Below are positions 27,311-37,835 of a stretch of 53,162 bases of DNA, in pieces (the stretch's first letter is position 1; each line of letters opens with the position of its first letter). Made by a program: the position numbers and the translations under genes. Source of the DNA: Candidatus Ferrigenium altingense. Lineage in GTDB: Bacteria; Pseudomonadota; Gammaproteobacteria; Burkholderiales; Gallionellaceae. The notes under the pieces were generated by a model. The model was not told the DNA's origin and did not search any database. It saw nothing but the letters and a program-made list of their open reading frames with translations. The stretch is taken from assembly GCA_020621985.1 (NCBI GenBank), contig JAHRYS010000008.1, positions 1 to 53,162 of the forward strand, in the 5' to 3' direction.

Positions 27311-28147
27311 ATGGACGAAAACGATATTGCCTCGCACAAGAAGGCCTTAAGCGATGAGGTGCTTCGCAATATTGGCCGCAATGTGTTGCTGTTTCAGCAA
27401 ATCGAAGCCATGCTGAAATTCCTGCTCGCTAATCACTGCGTTAACGGCACCACAGCTGATATCGTGGAGCGCAAAAAGCAGCGGTCTGAACAGGTTCAGA
27501 AGCAAACGATGGGAACGCTGGTCGGGCAGTACTCTGACGACATTCTGTCAGATGCTGGTGAGCCGACCCATGAGCCTGAAGATGTCACCCAAGCTTGGAT
27601 GTCGTTCACCTTCACAATAACTGGCGATATCGATTTCTACGAGTCCGTGCGTGCCGACATGCAACAGATGGTGGATGAACGTAACAAACTGATCCATCAC
27701 TTTTTGCCTAGGTGGCAACCGGACTCGGTTGAACACCTAACGTCGGCAGCCCTTTACCTCGAGCAACAGCGCGAAAAGGTGTTACCAATTTTAGAACACC
27801 TTAAGTCTGTCACAGAGTCTATGCAGAAAACTCATCGGATGATGGCTTCTGACGAGATTGCGTGCCAATTTGAATTGCTATTTCTACAACATAGTCCACT
27901 CGTGGCCTTGCTGCTGGATATAGCAAGCCAGAAGGGTCGCACTGATGGCTGGACTTATCTTGCACATGCTGGTCGGCTCGCACACATTCATGAGTCAGAT
28001 GCGGTGATGCACATGAAAGAGAGATACGGTCATTCGACTCTCAAACGATTGCTGATAGCCTCAGAACTTTTCGATGTGCGGGATGAGCCTTTGCCGAATG
28101 GAGGTTTTCGTACTATCTATCGAGAGAAGAAGATTTTGAGGCACTAA
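27311..28147 (+). CDS. HEPN-motif protein with C-terminal OST-HTH/LOTUS-like domain
   Basis: The 278-aa protein has no close relative that I recognise. Residues 15-45 and 105-170 are helical and contain ERNKLIHHF, with R124-N125-x3-H129, the RNxxxH signature of HEPN ribonuclease domains. Residues 205-275 (GRTDGWTYLAHAGRLAH ... ERYGHSTLKRLL ... ELFDVR) match the pattern of an OST-HTH/LOTUS RNA-binding domain, including GW, YGH and the final F-x-V-R. A HEPN domain coupled to an RNA-binding module suggests RNA recognition or cleavage, perhaps in a stress or defence response. It stands alone between fabG and a minus-strand gene and looks less GC-rich than its neighbours. Both domain calls come from motif reading. 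Confidence 0.6.
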   Translation: MDENDIASHKKALSDEVLRNIGRNVLLFQQIEAMLKFLLANHCVNGTTADIVERKKQRSEQVQKQTMGTLVGQYSDDILSDAGEPTHEPEDVTQAWMSFTFTITGDIDFYESVRADMQQMVDERNKLIHHFLPRWQPDSVEHLTSAALYLEQQREKVLPILEHLKSVTESMQKTHRMMASDEIACQFELLFLQHSPLVALLLDIASQKGRTDGWTYLAHAGRLAHIHESDAVMHMKERYGHSTLKRLLIASELFDVRDEPLPNGGFRTIYREKKILRH

Positions 28148-28300
28148 GCGAGCGTCATGGAATGCATCGCCAAAAGCTGACGGTTGCCACATACTGCTTG
28201 GCACCAAGCAGCCCTAGCTCGTGTAGGTACGGCTGGGGGTAAATTTGTGTGGGACGTTAGACGCATCTACACCGCACCATCCAAACTCATTTCCAGCCTG

Positions 28301-28404
28301 CGTAGGGTGCAATAAGCGTAGCGCATTGCACCGGATGAAACACACATGCGGCGCAATGCCCGTTGCCCTTCGACAAGCTCAGGACAGGGTTATTGCGCCC
28401 TACG
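28301..28404. repeat. Palindromic element containing a nested dispersed repeat
   Basis: The outer arms CGTAGGGTGCAATAA (28301-28315) and TTATTGCGCCCTACG (28390-28404) pair with one mismatch. Inside, at 28366-28389, lies the third copy of the short repeat with core CTTCGACAAGCTCAGGAC seen in both RTX genes. The region is non-coding and lies just beyond the 3' end of the minus-strand ABC-F gene. One repeat appears to have inserted into another. Confidence 0.75.
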
Positions 28405-28419
28405 GTTGGAGGTAAGCAT

Positions 28420-30273
<1,854 letters not shown>

Positions 30274-30397
30274 GGCGCAATGATAACAGAGGGCTTCGTT
30301 CACTTGCCTTGAAAAGCCCGCGATTGATGAATTTTGCGACGGTATGCGCTGGCTGTGTTGATCGATTAAAGTTTGCAGAAAAATCAATAACTTTTTG

Positions 30398-30484
30398 GAG
30401 CGCGGGCATCCTGCCCGCATCGCAATCATCGCTCAAAATTATGATGGGAGTATGTAAATCTGCGGGCAAGATGCCCGCGCTCCC
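30398..30484. repeat. GGAGCGCGGGCATC palindromic repeat
   Basis: The 23-base arms (30398-30420 and 30462-30484) start GGAGCGCGGGCATCCTGCCC and pair with one mismatch around 41 bases. They flank a small centre in the spacer between the divergent yheS and HDOD genes. This is a common dispersed repeat type that leaves AGILPA/AGKMPAL peptides when translated (recalled). It lies where both promoters should be. Confidence 0.8.
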
Positions 30485-30537
30485 AGAAGAAGCAACAGCC
30501 TTGACTAACCCGATGCGCCATGCGAAGGTTCGGCATC

Positions 30538-31398
30538 ATGGAAACCAATACCGACATTGTCAAACTGGTGCAGGGCGTAGGCGGGCTGGTCACGCTGCCG
30601 GATGTGTTCATCCGCATCAACCAGCTGGTCGAAGACCCGAACAGCAATATCGCCGACATCGCCAGGGCGGTGAGCCAGGACCCTTCGTTCACCGTGCGCC
30701 TGCTGCGGGTGGCCAATAGCCCGTTCTACGGATTTTCCTCGACCATCGAGACCGTCGCCAAAGCCGTTTCGGTGATCGGCACCAGCCAGATCCGCAATCT
30801 GGCGCTGTCGATGTCTGTCGCGCGCACTTTTGCCGGTTTGCCCAACAATCTGGTGTCGATGGACAACTTCTGGCGCCACAGCCTGTATTGCGCGCTGACC
30901 GCGCGCATCTTGGCCAGACAGGCGCGCAAGTGCGACCCGGAAGCGGTATTTACGGCGGGGCTGCTGCACGACATCGGCGAGCTGATCATTTTCAATCGCC
31001 TCCCCGAGCAGGCCAAGGAGGCTTTGTTGCTGGTGCTGGATCAAATGGACGATCTGCCGGTATATCAGGCCGAACGGCAGGTCATCGGCTTCGACCACGC
31101 GCAGGTGGGCGGCGAACTCGCGCGCCAGTGGAATCTGCCCCCGTTGCTGGAGGAGTGCATCGCCTATCATCACTCCATCGGCGAGGCAAAACGCCATCCC
31201 CGGGAAACCGCGCTGGTGCATCTGGCCAATATCCTCGCGCAAATGGCGGAACTGGACACGCTGAACAGCGACGACGTTTCACCCATCGACCCGCATGCCT
31301 GGGAGCTTACCGGCCTCGACGAAGCCGTCATCGAGCTGGTGGTGCGCGAGGCGCAGGAAGAAATCGTCGAGGCCGAAAAGCTGTTTCTCGGCAATTAA
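30538..31398 (+). CDS. HDOD domain protein
   Basis: I choose the ATG at 30538, giving 286 aa starting METNTDIVKLVQG. The HDOD hallmark segments are present: LPDVFIRINQLV, ISQDPSF-like (VSQDPSFTVRLLRVANSPFYGF), AVSVIGTSQIRNLALS and TAGLLHDIGELIIFNRLP. HDOD proteins are HD-related but usually catalytically inactive signalling modules linked to cyclic-di-GMP, chemotaxis or stress control. It is immediately followed by an orphan cheD (28 bases), which supports a link with chemotaxis or motility. Confidence 0.9.
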   Translation: METNTDIVKLVQGVGGLVTLPDVFIRINQLVEDPNSNIADIARAVSQDPSFTVRLLRVANSPFYGFSSTIETVAKAVSVIGTSQIRNLALSMSVARTFAGLPNNLVSMDNFWRHSLYCALTARILARQARKCDPEAVFTAGLLHDIGELIIFNRLPEQAKEALLLVLDQMDDLPVYQAERQVIGFDHAQVGGELARQWNLPPLLEECIAYHHSIGEAKRHPRETALVHLANILAQMAELDTLNSDDVSPIDPHAWELTGLDEAVIELVVREAQEEIVEAEKLFLGN

Positions 31399-31426
31399 CC
31401 CGCCTCGTTTTTACAGAATCGACATC

Positions 31427-32062
31427 ATGGCTATTTCCCCCATTCCGCGTCCTTCCCTTGCCTTGCCGGGATTCGAACATGTCCGGCGAAACTGGAATAA
31501 CACTTACGGGACTTATGCTGCGCGCCTCCTTCCCGGCGAGTATTACGTCACGATCAACAACGAGGGGGTCTATACCACGCTCGGTTCGTGCATTTCCGCC
31601 TGCATCCGCGACCGGGTTACCGGCGTCGGCGGCATGAACCATTTCATGCTGCCCGCTTCCGCCGATGCGGACGGCTGGAGATCGACCAGCCTGAGTGCAG
31701 CCACACGCTATGGCAATTTCGCGATGGAGCATCTGATCAACGTGATCCTGAAAAACGGCGGCCAGCGCCAGAACCTGGAAGTCAAACTTTTCGGCGGCGG
31801 GCGTATCTTGCAAAATATGACCGATGTCGGGATGCGCAATATCATCTTCGTCCGCGACTACATCGAGACCGAAGGACTCAGGGTGATAGCGGAGGATGTG
31901 GGGGATATCTACCCGCGCATGGTGGTTTATTTTCCCGCCACCGGGAAAGTGCGCGTAAAACGGCTGCGCTCCCTGCACAACAACACCATCGCGGAAGAAG
32001 AAATTCGTTACCTCAGCACCGTTGAAAGCAAGCCGGTGGGCGGCGACATCGAGTTGTTCTGA
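31427..32062 (+). CDS. cheD: Chemoreceptor glutamine deamidase CheD
   Basis: The 211-aa enzyme deamidates glutamines in methyl-accepting chemotaxis proteins and can modulate CheC-type phosphatases. The catalytic Cys is C55 in TLGSCISACI and the His is H72 in MNHFMLP; their 17-residue spacing matches the family. Also visible are KLFGGG and the conserved YPRMVVYFPATGKV near the C terminus. No other che gene is in the window, so it is an orphan copy, perhaps paired with the HDOD protein upstream. Confidence 0.93.
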   Translation: MAISPIPRPSLALPGFEHVRRNWNNTYGTYAARLLPGEYYVTINNEGVYTTLGSCISACIRDRVTGVGGMNHFMLPASADADGWRSTSLSAATRYGNFAMEHLINVILKNGGQRQNLEVKLFGGGRILQNMTDVGMRNIIFVRDYIETEGLRVIAEDVGDIYPRMVVYFPATGKVRVKRLRSLHNNTIAEEEIRYLSTVESKPVGGDIELF

Positions 32063-32163
32063 CGCTGCGCCATCCTGTTGCATGAACATCAAGGCAGTCC
32101 AATGCCGAAGGACTTGTTATCATGTCGTCCTCAAACTTAAATTCCCAATAAACAGGATCGCAT

Positions 32164-32319
32164 ATGGCCAAGCCAAACTACACGTATGAAAAACGGCAGA
32201 AAGAGATTGCCAAGAAAAAGAAGCAGGAGGAAAAACGGCTGAAGAAGGCTGCACCCCAGGACGAGCAGCCTCAGGAGGATTCGACTCAGCCGCCTGCCGA
32301 TGAAAAGGCCGCTACCTGA
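32164..32319 (+). CDS. Small Lys/Glu-rich hypothetical protein, 51 aa
   Basis: ATG at 32164 to TGA at 32319 encodes MAKPNYTYEKRQKEIAKKKK followed by a second charged run and a Pro/Gln/Asp/Glu tail. Similar tiny proteins with a YEKRQKE start are familiar as conserved hypotheticals in beta- and gammaproteobacteria (recalled). The predicted character is a charged helix with a disordered tail. Function is unknown. It lies between cheD and the PilB-like gene on the same strand. Confidence 0.7.
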   Translation: MAKPNYTYEKRQKEIAKKKKQEEKRLKKAAPQDEQPQEDSTQPPADEKAAT

Positions 32320-32352
32320 CCGGCCAGTTCGAATAAGCTCCTTAAATTCGCC

Positions 32353-34137
32353 ATGAGCCAAAAAACCCCTTTCGCGCCGCAGCCCGGCGAACGCAAGCTG
32401 ACGCTGAACGAACTGCTGCACTGGCTGGCGCAGGACGGCATGGTGTCGCCGGCGGAAACGGAGAAACTGGACAGGAACCGCAAGGCCGACCATTCCAATT
32501 TGCATCCGCTGGTGATCATCGGCGAGCAGAAATGGCGCAGTTTGCTGGCACCCGGCAAACCGCTCAGCGTTGAATTCCTGACCGAATGGCTGGCGGCGCG
32601 TATCGGCATGCCGTATTTTCATATCGATCCGCTGCAACTGAATTTCGGCGGGATCGCCAATATCGTTTCCAAGTCTTATGCCGAGCGGCTCAAGATCATG
32701 CCGGTCAAGGTCGGCGAGGGCGAGGTGACCATCGCCACCGCCGAACCGTTCCTTACCGATTGGGTGGCGGACCTGGAGCGCATCCTCAACCTGAAAATCA
32801 AGCGGGTGCTGGCCAGTCCGCTCGATATCAACCACTACCTGCCGGAAATCTACAGCCTCGCCAACTCGGTGCAACTCGCCAGCAAAGCCAGGGCGGGGCA
32901 GGCCATCGGGGTGCAGAATTTCGAACAACTGGTCGAGCTGGGCAAAAACAAAAATCTGGATGCCAACGAGCAGCATGTGGTGACGCTGGTGGACTGGCTG
33001 TTCAAATACGCATTCGAGCAGCGCGCCAGCGACATCCACCTGGAGCCGCGCCGCGACATCGGCATCGTGCGCTTCCGCATCGACGGCGTGCTGCACGAGG
33101 TCTATCAGCTTCCCGCCACGGTCACCAACGCCATCACCAACCGCATCAAGCTGTTGGGGCGCATGGACATGGTGGAGAAGCGCAGGCCGCAGGATGGGCG
33201 TATCAAGACAGTCAGCGCGGATGGCGACGAGGTCGAATTGCGCCTTTCCACCATGCCGACGGCCTTTGGCGAGAAGCTGGTGATGCGGATTTTCGACCCG
33301 GAAATCCTGGTGAAGAATTTTACCGACCTCGGTTTTTCGCGCGAACAAACCGCGCTGTGGAACGACTGGACGCGCCAGCCCAACGGCATCATCCTGGTGA
33401 CCGGCCCGACCGGCTCCGGCAAGACCACCACGCTGTATTCCACGCTGAAGCAGATCGCCACGCCGGAAGTGAATGTCTGCACGGTGGAAGACCCGATCGA
33501 GATGATTGAGCCGGCGTTCAACCAGATGCAGGTGCAGCACAACATCGGCCTGAACTTCGCCGACGGCGTGCGCACCCTGCTGCGGCAAGACCCGGACATC
33601 ATCATGGTGGGCGAAATCCGCGACGTGGAGACCGCCGAAATGGCGATCCAGGCGGCGCTCACCGGGCATCTGGTGCTGTCGTCGCTGCATACCAACGATG
33701 CGCCTTCCGCCATCACGCGCCTGCTCGAGCTGGGCGTGCCTGCCTATTTGCTCAATTCGACGCTGCTGGGGGTGATGGCGCAACGTCTGGCGCGCACCCT
33801 GTGCCCGCACTGCAAAACAAAAGGCGAGATCAGCGACGAGACTTGGCAGGAGCTGGTGCATCCTTGGAAAGCCACCAAACCTGCGCAGGTCTACGTCGCC
33901 ACCGGCTGCCTCGAGTGCCGCATGACCGGCTATCGCGGGCGCACCGGCATCTACGAGATGCTGCCGCTCAGCGCGGAAATGAAAAAGCTGGTGGTCGGGG
34001 ATGCCGAACTCGCCAAGATCAAGGCATTGGCGCAACGCGAGGGCATGAAGCCGCTGCGCCTGAGCGGGGCGGAGAAAGTCGCGGCAGGGCTGACCACGGC
34101 GGAGGAAATAATCAAAATCGCGCCGCCGCTTGATTAG
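32353..34137 (+). CDS. GspE/PilB-type secretion or pilus assembly ATPase
   Basis: The 594-aa protein has an N-terminal MshE/GspE N-domain-like region (about 40-180) and a hexameric AAA+ core. Walker A is GPTGSGKTT near residue 352, followed by an Asp box (VEDPIE), Walker B (DPDIIMVGEIRD) and a His box (GHLVLSSLHTND). A CPHC...CLEC zinc motif lies near residues 484-520. Such ATPases power type II secretion or type IV pilus extension. No partner genes (pilC, pilD, gsp) are adjacent, so it is a stand-alone copy and its exact system cannot be told from here. Confidence 0.92.
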   Translation: MSQKTPFAPQPGERKLTLNELLHWLAQDGMVSPAETEKLDRNRKADHSNLHPLVIIGEQKWRSLLAPGKPLSVEFLTEWLAARIGMPYFHIDPLQLNFGGIANIVSKSYAERLKIMPVKVGEGEVTIATAEPFLTDWVADLERILNLKIKRVLASPLDINHYLPEIYSLANSVQLASKARAGQAIGVQNFEQLVELGKNKNLDANEQHVVTLVDWLFKYAFEQRASDIHLEPRRDIGIVRFRIDGVLHEVYQLPATVTNAITNRIKLLGRMDMVEKRRPQDGRIKTVSADGDEVELRLSTMPTAFGEKLVMRIFDPEILVKNFTDLGFSREQTALWNDWTRQPNGIILVTGPTGSGKTTTLYSTLKQIATPEVNVCTVEDPIEMIEPAFNQMQVQHNIGLNFADGVRTLLRQDPDIIMVGEIRDVETAEMAIQAALTGHLVLSSLHTNDAPSAITRLLELGVPAYLLNSTLLGVMAQRLARTLCPHCKTKGEISDETWQELVHPWKATKPAQVYVATGCLECRMTGYRGRTGIYEMLPLSAEMKKLVVGDAELAKIKALAQREGMKPLRLSGAEKVAAGLTTAEEIIKIAPPLD

Positions 34138-34151
34138 GGTACGTTTTTATC

Positions 34152-34173
34152 ATTCCTGCCCGAAGGCAGGAAT
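34152..34173. repeat. Perfect 9-bp hairpin after the PilB-like gene
   Basis: ATTCCTGCC-CGAA-GGCAGGAAT forms a perfect stem with a tetraloop and is followed by CCAGACT rather than a T tract. It resembles a single REP unit more than an intrinsic terminator, though it could stabilise the upstream mRNA end. Confidence 0.65.
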
Positions 34174-34237
34174 CCAGACTAATCAAATGGATGGATGCGG
34201 AATCGGGTCTGGGTTAGTGATTTTTAGTGGTTTCCAT

Positions 34238-34265
34238 TTGGAATTTTTGGCAATTTTGATACAAT
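34238..34265 (+). promoter_or_regulatory. Probable acpP promoter
   Basis: TTGGAA (34238-34243) and TACAAT (34260-34265) are 16 bases apart, about 40 bases before the acpP ATG, in an AT-rich stretch. With fabG displaced about 7 kb upstream, acpP-fabF must use its own promoter, and this is the best candidate. Confidence 0.6.
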
Positions 34266-34306
34266 GCCGCAGTTTTTTTGAAACTTAAACAGGGTGGGAG
34301 ATAAAG

Positions 34307-34540
34307 ATGTCTATTGAACAACGCGTTAAAAAAATCGTTGCCGAGCAACTTGGCGTGAACGAATCGGAAGTCAAGAACGAGTCTTCTTTCGTCAATGATC
34401 TGGGTGCGGATTCTCTGGATACCGTTGAGCTGGTAATGGCTCTGGAAGAAGAGTTCGAATGCGAAATCCCCGATGAAGACGCAGAAAAAATCACCACCGT
34501 GCAGCAAGCCATTGATTACGTTCTGGCGCATCAAAAATAA
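34307..34540 (+). CDS. acpP: Acyl carrier protein
   Basis: The 77-aa acidic protein carries growing acyl chains on a phosphopantetheine arm. The attachment site is S36 in the [18 protein letters not shown] motif. It has a strong GGGAG ribosome-binding site. Length and sequence are typical. It sits directly upstream of fabF as usual. Confidence 0.98.
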   Translation: MSIEQRVKKIVAEQLGVNESEVKNESSFVNDLGADSLDTVELVMALEEEFECEIPDEDAEKITTVQQAIDYVLAHQK

Positions 34541-34591
34541 TTCCTTTCTTTTTTCTGTTTCCCCCCATTAATTTTATTTGGCGGAGTCAGT

Positions 34592-35824
34592 TTGTCTAAA
34601 CGCAGAGTTGTCATTACCGGACTGGGGATCATCTCCCCGGTCGGGATCGGGATTCCCGCTGCTTGGCAAAACATTGTCGCGGGAAGGTCTGGAATCACCA
34701 AAATCACCCGCTTCGATGCCGGTGCAATGGCCGCGCAGATCGCCGGGGAAGTGAAGGATTTTGATGTCACGCAATTCCTTCCCGCCAAGGATGCGCGTCG
34801 CATGGATCGCTTTATCCATTTCGGCCTGGTGGCCGGCATGGAGGCGCTCAAGGATTCCGGGCTGGAAGTTTCCGAGCAAAATGCTGAACGCATCGGCGTC
34901 AACATCGGCTCCGGCATCGGCGGTTTGCCGATGATCGAGGAAACGCACACTGATTTTCTGGCCTCCGGGCCGCGCAAAATCTCGCCGTTCTTTATTCCGG
35001 GCACCATCATCAACATGATTTCCGGCAATCTATCCGTGATGTACGGATTGAAGGGCCCGAATCTGGCGATGGTTTCCGCCTGCACCACCGGTACGCATTG
35101 CATCGGCGAATCGGCGCGCATCATCGAGTATGGCGATGCGGACGTGATGCTTGCCGGCGGGGCCGAAGCGACGATCAGCCCGTTGGCGGTGGGCGGCTTC
35201 GGCGCCGCGCGCGCGCTCAGCACGCGCAACGACGACCCTGCTACCGCCAGCCGCCCCTGGGACAAGGATCGCGACGGCTTCGTGATCGGCGAAGGCGCGG
35301 GAGTGATGGTGCTGGAAGAATACGAGCACGCCAAGGCGCGCGGAGCGAAGATTTACGCGGAACTGGCCGGCTACGGCATGAGCGGCGACGCTTACCATAT
35401 CACTTCGCCGAACACCGACGGGCCGAAACGCAGCATGTTGAATGCGTTGCGCAACGCCGGGCTGAACCCGCAGGATGTACAGTACGTCAACGCGCACGGC
35501 ACTTCGACGCCGATGGGCGACAAGAACGAAACCGACGCGATCAAGCTTGCGTTCGGCGACCATGCCGGAAAACTGGTGGTGAATTCCACCAAGTCGATGA
35601 CCGGCCATCTGTTGGGCGGCGCGGGCGGAATCGAGTCGATATTCTGCGCGCTGGCGGTGCACCATCAAATTTCACCGCCAACCATCAATATCTTCGAGCA
35701 GGACCCGGAGTGCGATCTGGACTACTGCGCGAATACCGCACGCGACATGAAGATCGACGTCGCGGTGAACAACAACTTCGGCTTCGGCGGAACCAACGGT
35801 TCTTTAGTGTTCCGCAGGATTTAG
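34592..35824 (+). CDS. fabF: 3-oxoacyl-[ACP] synthase II
   Basis: The 410-aa condensing enzyme elongates acyl-ACP. The Cys-His-His triad is C164 (VSACTTGTHC), H302 (NAHGTSTPMGD) and H339 (MTGHLLGGAG). It has a TTG start with a GGAG site; the product then begins SKRRVVITGLG as in homologues. It ends NNNFGFGGTNGSLVFRR. The spacer to pabC holds a palindromic repeat. Confidence 0.97.
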   Translation: MSKRRVVITGLGIISPVGIGIPAAWQNIVAGRSGITKITRFDAGAMAAQIAGEVKDFDVTQFLPAKDARRMDRFIHFGLVAGMEALKDSGLEVSEQNAERIGVNIGSGIGGLPMIEETHTDFLASGPRKISPFFIPGTIINMISGNLSVMYGLKGPNLAMVSACTTGTHCIGESARIIEYGDADVMLAGGAEATISPLAVGGFGAARALSTRNDDPATASRPWDKDRDGFVIGEGAGVMVLEEYEHAKARGAKIYAELAGYGMSGDAYHITSPNTDGPKRSMLNALRNAGLNPQDVQYVNAHGTSTPMGDKNETDAIKLAFGDHAGKLVVNSTKSMTGHLLGGAGGIESIFCALAVHHQISPPTINIFEQDPECDLDYCANTARDMKIDVAVNNNFGFGGTNGSLVFRRI

Positions 35825-35850
35825 CGCTCTACATTCTTAAAAACGGCATT

Positions 35851-35985
35851 TAAACCACGAAGACCACGAAGGACGTGAAGAAAAACAGTTGGTTGCTCGA
35901 AAAATCGACCCGCCAGCAGGTGGATAGCCAACCTTATTCAATCCCATGAAAAATCTTCGTGATCTCTGTGTCTTCGTGGTGAAAT
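35851..35985. repeat. CCACGAAG-type palindromic element between fabF and pabC
   Basis: The left part carries AACCACGAAGACCACGAAGG and the right part carries TCTTCGTG and TCTTCGTGGTGAA, which pair imperfectly across about 90 bases. Elements with repeated CACGAAG / CTTCGTG ends are common intergenic repeats in proteobacteria (recalled). It fills most of the 182-base spacer. Confidence 0.65.
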
Positions 35986-36006
35986 GTTTTTTTTCGGTTA
36001 ATCGCG

Positions 36007-36831
36007 ATGCTGGTCAACGGTGTACCCGGTAACTCGATCAGCATCCGCGATCGCGGATTGCTCTACGGCGACGGGGTGTTCCGCACCCTGCGTGCCGCCC
36101 AAGGCAAGGCGCTGCATTGGTCCTTGCATTACCTTAAACTTCAACATGACTGCGCCAAGCTGGGCATAAACTGCCCGGATGAAGCGCTGCTTTGCGCCGA
36201 ACTGGATCGAGTGCTCGCGCAGCACCCGGACGGCGTGGTGAAGCTGATCGTCACACGCGGCGAAGGCGCGCGCGGCTACACGCCGTCCGCCGATGCGACA
36301 GCCACGCGCATCTGGGACTTCTCGCCTTTGCCGGACTACCCGCCTGAATGGACGACACAAGGCATCAAGGCGCATGTATGCAACTTGCGCCTGTCTGTGC
36401 AGCCTCGCCTGGCCTGCGTCAAGCACCTCAACCGTCTGGAAAACGTGCTGGCGGCGGCGGAGCTGAACGATGCGCAGTTGCACGGCGAACCAGCAGCCGA
36501 GGGGTTGTTGCTGGATGCCGAGGGTCATCTGATCGAAGGCACGCGCAGCAACCTGTTTATGGTGGCGCAAGGGCAGTTGACCACCCCCGATCTGTCGCGT
36601 TGCGGCGTGGCAGGGATACAGCGCGGGCGGGTCATGGCGTGGGCGTTGCAGCATGGCGTCACGCTGCATGTGCGCGATGTCGGGCTGGAGGAGGCGCTGC
36701 ATGCCGACGAGCTGTTTGTCGTGAACAGCGTCATCGGGCTGTGGCCGATACGCGAACTGGGACAACGTCATTGGAGCCATTTCCCGGTTGCCATGCAAGT
36801 TTGCCACGGCCTTGACCGGCAGGACGCATGA
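36007..36831 (+). CDS. pabC: Aminodeoxychorismate lyase (class IV PLP enzyme)
   Basis: The 274-aa protein cleaves aminodeoxychorismate to p-aminobenzoate and pyruvate for folate synthesis. The class IV transaminase features are present: RGLLYGDGVFRTLR at the N terminus, PLP-lysine K139 (CVKHLNRLENVLA), LIEGTRSNLF and ELFVVNSVIGLWPI. Its stop overlaps the mltG ATG. The order fabF-pabC-mltG is the common one. Confidence 0.94.
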   Translation: MLVNGVPGNSISIRDRGLLYGDGVFRTLRAAQGKALHWSLHYLKLQHDCAKLGINCPDEALLCAELDRVLAQHPDGVVKLIVTRGEGARGYTPSADATATRIWDFSPLPDYPPEWTTQGIKAHVCNLRLSVQPRLACVKHLNRLENVLAAAELNDAQLHGEPAAEGLLLDAEGHLIEGTRSNLFMVAQGQLTTPDLSRCGVAGIQRGRVMAWALQHGVTLHVRDVGLEEALHADELFVVNSVIGLWPIRELGQRHWSHFPVAMQVCHGLDRQDA

Positions 36832-37808
36832 TGCGACGGCTCTTCACCCTGATCATTCTACTGGTGCTGCTCGCTGCGGCAGGGCTGGGCTATTACGCTT
36901 ACCGCCCGCTGCCGTTGCCCGCCACGCCGTTTGAATTTGAATTGAAGCAGGGCAGCAGCCTGAAGAGAATGGCGCGGGATATGCAGCAGGCTGGCCTGCT
37001 GCAACAAGACCAGTTGTTCGTCTGGCTGGTGCGCCTGTTGGGCAAATCAGGGCAGCTCAAGGCAGGCAATTACGCGCTGGAACGCCCGGTTTCGCCGCTG
37101 GAATTGCTGGAAATCATCAGCAAAGGCGAGGTGATCCAGCGCCAGATCAGCATCATCGAAGGCTGGACGTTCAGGCAATTGCGCGCCGTGCTGGATGCCA
37201 GCCCGGACATCGCCCATGACACCCTGAACCTGACCGACGCGGAAATCCTGCGGCGCATCGGCGCGGCGGAAAGCCACTCGGAGGGGCTGTTTTTTCCCGA
37301 TACCTACAATTTTGCCGCCGGTAGCAGCGATTTGGCGATCATCAAGCGCGCCTACCACGCCATGCAGCAACGCCTGCAGGAAGCCTGGGCAGGACGCGAT
37401 GCGGGCTTGCCCCTGCAAACTCCTTATCAGGCGCTGATACTGGCCTCCATCGTCGAGAAGGAGACCGGCACACCGGGCGATCGCGCCATGATCGCCGGCG
37501 TGTTCGTGAACCGCCTGCGCAAGGGCATGCTGCTGCAAACCGACCCGACCGTGATCTACGGCCTGGGCGAGAAGTTCGACGGCAACCTGCGCAAGCGCGA
37601 TTTGCTCGCCGACACCGCTTACAATACCTACACGCGCGGCGGATTGACGCCCACGCCGATCGCCTTGCCGGGCATGGACGCGTTGCAGGCGACCTTGCAT
37701 CCGGCGCAGACCGACGCGCTATACTTCGTGGCGCGCGGCGATGGCAGCTCGCAATTTTCCAGCAATTTGACTGCGCACAATCGTGCGGTGAATCAATACC
37801 AGAAATAA
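36828..37808 (+). CDS. mltG: Endolytic murein transglycosylase MltG
   Basis: The 326-aa protein is anchored by one N-terminal membrane segment (about residues 4-23). A LysM-like region is followed by the YceG catalytic domain with IVEKETGTPGDR (catalytic Glu at 210 or 212), VFVNRLRKGMLLQTDPTVIYGLG and SPYNTY-like AYNTYTRGGLTPTPIALPG. It cleaves nascent glycan strands to end peptidoglycan chains. It starts inside the pabC stop (ATGATG). It normally precedes tmk; here about 12.8 kb separates them. Confidence 0.95.
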   Translation: MMRRLFTLIILLVLLAAAGLGYYAYRPLPLPATPFEFELKQGSSLKRMARDMQQAGLLQQDQLFVWLVRLLGKSGQLKAGNYALERPVSPLELLEIISKGEVIQRQISIIEGWTFRQLRAVLDASPDIAHDTLNLTDAEILRRIGAAESHSEGLFFPDTYNFAAGSSDLAIIKRAYHAMQQRLQEAWAGRDAGLPLQTPYQALILASIVEKETGTPGDRAMIAGVFVNRLRKGMLLQTDPTVIYGLGEKFDGNLRKRDLLADTAYNTYTRGGLTPTPIALPGMDALQATLHPAQTDALYFVARGDGSSQFSSNLTAHNRAVNQYQK

Positions 37809-37835
37809 CCGCGTTTATGCTGGTAAATCAAAAAC

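Noticed and set aside
30274..30429. N-terminal extension of the ABC-F protein
   Set aside because: The extra residues come from spacer and repeat DNA. Homologues begin at MLNIQNLTY-like sequence.
32137..34035. 632-aa open frame antisense to the PilB-like gene
   Set aside because: It is a mirror frame of a GC-rich conserved gene. The translation is His/Arg/Asp-rich without motifs, while the plus strand encodes a complete ATPase.
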